NCBI RefSeq assembly: GCF_030915445.1
Contig: NZ_CP133264.1
Coordinates: 1,612,001-1,676,000, forward strand
DNA from: Clostridium sp. OS1-26
Lineage (GTDB): Bacteria; Bacillota; Clostridia; Clostridiales; Clostridiaceae
Length of the DNA stretch: 64,000 bases
Direction: 5' to 3'
The translations under genes were made by a program, and so were the position numbers. The stretch's first letter is position 1; the number at the start of each line of letters is the position of its first letter. Of this stretch, positions 61,084 through 64,000 are shown piece by piece. The notes beneath the pieces are model-generated. The model was not told the origin of the DNA. It saw only the letters and a program-made list of their open reading frames with translations, and did no database searches.

Positions 61084-61112
61084 AAAGACTCTATAAAAGC
61101 TATAGAGTCTTT
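61084..61112 (-). terminator. Terminator after tRNA-Gln
   Basis: Perfect 12-bp stem (61084-61095 with 61101-61112) nine bases after the tRNA on the reverse strand, followed by TTATT. Confidence 0.85.
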
Positions 61113-61120
61113 GAATTCAA

Positions 61121-61195
61121 TGGCTGCCCATGAAGGATTCGAACCTCCGAATACCTGAGTCAGAGTCAGGTGCCTTACCGCTTGGCGAATGGGCA
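61121..61195 (-). tRNA. tRNA-Gln (anticodon CTG)
   Basis: 75 bases with encoded CCA. Acceptor TGCCCAT/ATGGGCA, anticodon loop CTCTGAC between CCTGA and TCAGG, T-loop GGTTCGAATCC. Confidence 0.96.
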
Positions 61196-61232
61196 ATATT
61201 GTAACACGAACAACATAAAATCTACACCAATT

Positions 61233-61260
61233 ATTATATCATAATAAAATTTTACTTCAA
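61233..61260 (-). promoter_or_regulatory. Promoter of tRNA-Gln
   Basis: On the reverse strand TTGAAG (61260-61255), a 16-base spacer and TATAAT (61238-61233). Confidence 0.65.
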
Positions 61261-61312
61261 CCCTCTTGCTTAAAGAAGAGTTTTTGTTTTAAAATAGATA
61301 CGATCTTATTAA

Positions 61313-61828
61313 TTAGATTTTCTTATGAAGGTATCTATTTGTGTAACTTATGAATAGAGATAATGCATAATCATATATCAAAAATACTATTTCAGAGCCA
61401 GCTACCAATATATATAAAGGCATATTTACATTAATGATGTCTGGGAAAAAAGCTTTATAAGAACAAAATAGTATAAGTACAACAGAATTAAAGAAAGCTA
61501 ATTTCAATATAAACTCAATATATATTTTTCTTATTCTTTCAATATAGTATTTTATTATTCCATATAACCCGAAGAATATTATATAAGAAATAACTGCAAA
61601 TTTTGAACCAGAAACGAACAAAGAAATTACAGATGTAGCAAAGTAAACTATTATAGTGTTTTTCATATTAGTAGTAACAACGGATAAAGGAATAATGCTT
61701 GATGCTATACCTAATAAAAAGAGCTTATTCACGGGAATAATACTGCTTAGATATACAAAAATAACACCGAGTGCAGTAAAGATGCCACCTTTAGATAAGT
61801 TTGAAGTTTTATTAGTTCCTCTATCCAA
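61313..61828 (-). CDS. Uncharacterised polytopic membrane protein, last gene of the CYTH-DUF5685-DnaJ operon
   Basis: About 171 residues with four to five hydrophobic helices. I do not recognise the family. The start is taken as TTG at 61828, six bases after GGAGGTG; an in-frame ATG at 61843 overlaps that site and adds five residues. It starts 17 bases after the J-domain gene stops, so co-transcription is likely. No enzyme motif is seen. Confidence 0.6.
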   Translation of the reverse strand: MDRGTNKTSNLSKGGIFTALGVIFVYLSSIIPVNKLFLLGIASSIIPLSVVTTNMKNTIIVYFATSVISLFVSGSKFAVISYIIFFGLYGIIKYYIERIRKIYIEFILKLAFFNSVVLILFCSYKAFFPDIINVNMPLYILVAGSEIVFLIYDYALSLFISYTNRYLHKKI

Positions 61829-61845
61829 TATTAACACCTCCATTT

Positions 61846-62454
61846 TTAGCAGCAGCTAATGAAGTCTCCGCCACCACATTCACAACAACAGTCTAAGCAA
61901 TACAAAGTAGCACAAATATTGCATAAATCAGGATCTCTTCTTCTATTATTATAGTAAGGTTCCCTATAAGATTGATTCATATTATTTAGCCTATTAAAAG
62001 CGTCTCTATATTTTCCATTGTGTGGTTCTATGTTACATGCTACGCTTAAATTATTGTAAGCTTCATTATACCAGCCTTTTCTTAGATTAAGCAGCCCCAT
62101 AAGATAATTCCACTCAGCATCTCTAGTTGTAATTCTACTTAGATTTTCTTCTGCGTATCTGAGATTACCATTCTGGATAGCCATTTCAATAGAGCGATAC
62201 ATATCAGAGTTATTTTGATTATTATATGTATTATTTCCATAGCTAGAAGTAGAATAGGAATCATTAGAAGAATTTTTCATTAGATAATCATAAGCTTCAT
62301 TAAGTTCTTTCATCTTATCTTCAGCCAATTCTCTTAATGGGTTGTTGCCATATTGATCTGGATGATATTTTTTAGCTAATTCTCTATAGGCTCTTTTTAT
62401 TTCATCTTTTGAAGCATTTTTACTTACTTCAAGTACTTCATACGGATTTCTCAT
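61846..62454 (-). CDS. J-domain (DnaJ-like) protein with a cysteine-rich tail
   Basis: 202 residues. The J-domain is at the N terminus (about 1-70) with the HPD tripeptide in [11 protein letters not shown] middle TPR-like part ([37 protein letters not shown]) follows. The tail has a dense Cys cluster ([19 protein letters not shown]...CC), at least nine Cys in the last 30 residues, probably metal-binding. It is not a housekeeping DnaJ: it lacks the G/F region and the CxxCxGxG zinc repeats. The ATG at 62454 follows AAAGGAGTG; the start overlaps the end of the DUF5685 gene by 17 bases. Confidence 0.8.
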   Translation of the reverse strand: MRNPYEVLEVSKNASKDEIKRAYRELAKKYHPDQYGNNPLRELAEDKMKELNEAYDYLMKNSSNDSYSTSSYGNNTYNNQNNSDMYRSIEMAIQNGNLRYAEENLSRITTRDAEWNYLMGLLNLRKGWYNEAYNNLSVACNIEPHNGKYRDAFNRLNNMNQSYREPYYNNRRRDPDLCNICATLYCLDCCCECGGGDFISCC

Positions 62455-63316
62455 TATCGCAAACACTCCTTTTAAATACTTTATCCATTTTTTCCAAAAG
62501 GCCATACTGTAGAATATTATATAATAGCTCTTTATTTTTTTTCAAAGGCAACTTACTTAAAAAATATGCACATTGTGAAGCACAAGTACCTAGTATAAAG
62601 TCTATTCTGTTTTCTGCTTTCTTTGAAAACTCTTCAAAAGAAAGGTTATCTTCATTGAAGCAAGAATTTATGACATTAAATTTATTGTTTAACATATCTT
62701 TCTCTAAATCATCCCAAGCATCAATTATATATATCCATTTTCCAAGATTGTAGCCAAGCCAATATAAGGAATCTTTATTTTCACCATTTTTATAGGAAGA
62801 TATAATAAAACCAGTAAGCTCAGCAAAGGGATGTGAGATGCTATCAATTGATTTACCTTTAGGATTTTTTTCTATGCTATATAGTGTATTTAACATGTTT
62901 TCTATATATAAAAGGTGTCGTTTTAAGTTAACAGGAATTTTTTTTAAATATCCTTTAAAGAATAAAGAAAAAAGTCTACTTTTAACAGAGTTATCATCAT
63001 TTACATTATCTAAAAGCTTATAATAACTTAAAATTACATTGCAAAATGCAGCATAGCTTAAATAATCATTATCTTTAAGAATAATTTTTTTCTTAAGTGG
63101 ATGTATGGCACATCTTTGTTTTGTATAAGTTGATTTGCTATTATCTAGAGAATCTAGTAGTATAGCCAGGAAAGTCATATCGTAATTAAGAGCTGCTCTA
63201 GGAATGTTTCCTATATTTGTTTTTATAGATTTACACAAACCGCAGTAGTAAGATTTAAATTTTTCATAGTCTTTAATTTTCAGCTCCATTTTACAGGGAG
63301 TAACGTAACCAAACAT
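62438..63316 (-). CDS. DUF5685 family protein
   Basis: 292 residues, helical. The N terminus [30 protein letters not shown] is the DUF5685 signature, with a Cys followed by a CxxC. A middle block [10 protein letters not shown] and a late [10 protein letters not shown] (an Asp-rich site like that of isoprenoid synthases, though on its own not proof of that fold) are typical of the family. Function unknown. Start after GGAG, 33 bases after the CYTH gene. It overlaps the J-domain gene, so the two probably act together. Confidence 0.75.
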   Translation of the reverse strand: MFGYVTPCKMELKIKDYEKFKSYYCGLCKSIKTNIGNIPRAALNYDMTFLAILLDSLDNSKSTYTKQRCAIHPLKKKIILKDNDYLSYAAFCNVILSYYKLLDNVNDDNSVKSRLFSLFFKGYLKKIPVNLKRHLLYIENMLNTLYSIEKNPKGKSIDSISHPFAELTGFIISSYKNGENKDSLYWLGYNLGKWIYIIDAWDDLEKDMLNNKFNVINSCFNEDNLSFEEFSKKAENRIDFILGTCASQCAYFLSKLPLKKNKELLYNILQYGLLEKMDKVFKRSVCDNEKSV

Positions 63317-63349
63317 ATAAATTCTCCATTTCTAATAAAGAAGCATTAG

Positions 63350-63910
63350 CTAAAGTCCAGGCTCGCAATTAATTGAATAATTGCCTTCTTTTAATATTTC
63401 AAATATGGTTTTAGAGGTAGTATCCTTAATTGTATATCCTAGCAAGTTAACTATCTCTTCAAGTTCAGTATCGTCACTAGTTTCAAATTCTATGTAAGGA
63501 AAAGGACAAAATGATTTCTCGTTTATATCAATTTCAATTAATGTATTTTTATATTTATAGCTTTCTCTATATTTTTTTACAGATTGCACAAGATTTAAGC
63601 CCAATGATCTAAATATATTTTCTCCAGCTTTAGAATCCAGTATTTCTGTTTCATTTTCCTCCATAATTTTGTATTTGTCTTGGCTTAGTAATTTTTTTGT
63701 AGTCATATAATAATGATTTCGACTATTAATTAAATCCTCTACCATTCTTATTCTGGCATATCCCTTATTGTTTAATAACCTTTTATCTTCAAAATCATAT
63801 ATATTGTTAATCTGATTTTCTTGTTTCACTTTAATCGCATTTATTTGCATAAGCTTAGCTCTTATTTGATCTACATTGATGTTAATTATTCTTGTTTCAA
63901 ATTCTTTCAA
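63350..63910 (-). CDS. CYTH-domain protein (class IV adenylate cyclase / triphosphatase type)
   Basis: About 186 residues. The CYTH EXEXR/K motif is present at the start (EFETRI), and a charged tunnel strand pattern (YARIRMVE, YYMTTKK, EIDINEK, YIEFET) follows. Members act on triphosphates such as thiamine triphosphate or inorganic triphosphate, or make cAMP; the choice cannot be made from sequence. The start is TTG at 63910 behind AGAGGTG, five bases before it; an in-frame ATG at 63940 lies upstream of that site. First gene of a four-gene reverse operon. Nothing else is seen to the end of the window. Confidence 0.75.
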   Translation of the reverse strand: MKEFETRIININVDQIRAKLMQINAIKVKQENQINNIYDFEDKRLLNNKGYARIRMVEDLINSRNHYYMTTKKLLSQDKYKIMEENETEILDSKAGENIFRSLGLNLVQSVKKYRESYKYKNTLIEIDINEKSFCPFPYIEFETSDDTELEEIVNLLGYTIKDTTSKTIFEILKEGNYSINCEPGL

Positions 63911-64000
63911 GGTAACACCTCTTTTGTTGTAATATATCATTAATTTGAATTATATCATAAGTTATTTGGTATATGTATAAATTTCTCAATGGACATTGTA

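Overview
The window is about 64 kb of very AT-rich chromosome from a spore-forming Clostridium (Clostridium sensu stricto, Firmicutes). The evidence is an F-type ATPase operon next to a sporulation cluster (spoIID, spoIIQ, spoIIID), a probable ypeB end, yyaC, SAM-I, FMN and T-box leaders, many TTG/GTG starts behind strong AGGAGG sites, and a gene order (ywiB-x-pyrG-x-rho-rpmE-tdk-ywqh-type DUF1385 gene-prmC-prfA-ywlC-ywlE-rpiB-upp-comEB-tagO-mnaA-atp-ywmB-murA-spoIID-spoIIQ-spoIIID-mreB) that follows the Bacillus/Clostridium core backbone. I see no prophage, insertion sequence, CRISPR array or plasmid gene. This is core genome.

Layout. 0-6.6 kb: probable ypeB end, a PP-loop ATPase, ywiB, a small DnaA-tail-like protein where Bacillus has rpoE, pyrG, a small zinc-ribbon protein, and rho with a long leader. 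6.6-12 kb: rpmE (reverse), tdk, DUF1385, prmC, prfA, a broken membrane-protein gene and a ZIP transporter. 12-19.5 kb: a GltD-type oxidoreductase, tRNA t6A synthesis (ywlC), an arginine-phosphatase-like gene, rpiB, upp, dCMP deaminase, and two genes that feed the cell-envelope polymer pathway (tagO, mnaA). 19.5-27 kb: a 690-base gene-free stretch with ATTGCAAT motifs, then atpIBEFHAGDC. 27-34.4 kb: ywmB, murA, the sporulation genes, mreB, yyaC and a broken secreted-protein gene. 34.6-36.6 kb: tRNA Thr-Tyr-Val-Thr-Tyr and SAM-riboswitch-controlled metK. 36.7-45.8 kb: recD2, a decayed comFA, comFC, the raiA non-coding RNA, hpf, secA and prfB with its programmed frameshift. 45.8-53.4 kb: an M28 peptidase, tex, FMN-riboswitch ribU, a FliK-like and FlhB-tail-like pair, and a phosphoesterase. 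53.4-58.2 kb: an ArsR repressor with a clear operator, a four-module sulfur-transfer flavoprotein, DUF2225 and relQ. 58.2-64 kb, reverse strand: T-box leuS, tRNA-Gln, and a four-gene operon (CYTH, DUF5685, J-domain protein with a Cys-rich tail, membrane protein).

The genes mostly serve translation (prfA/prmC/prfB, tRNAs, hpf with raiA RNA), energy (ATP synthase), envelope synthesis (murA, tagO, mnaA, mreB) and early sporulation. Candidate sigma-F and sigma-E promoters sit before spoIIQ and spoIIID.

Points that stand out: five single-base homopolymer indels break four otherwise sound genes (rho twice), most simply explained as sequencing error; a ComFA that has lost its ATPase motif; the raiA RNA with its own promoter inside comFC; the DUF5685/J-domain operon, the best candidate for an undescribed system; a small dispersed palindromic repeat (four copies); and several perfect palindromes, including one between atpD and atpC.
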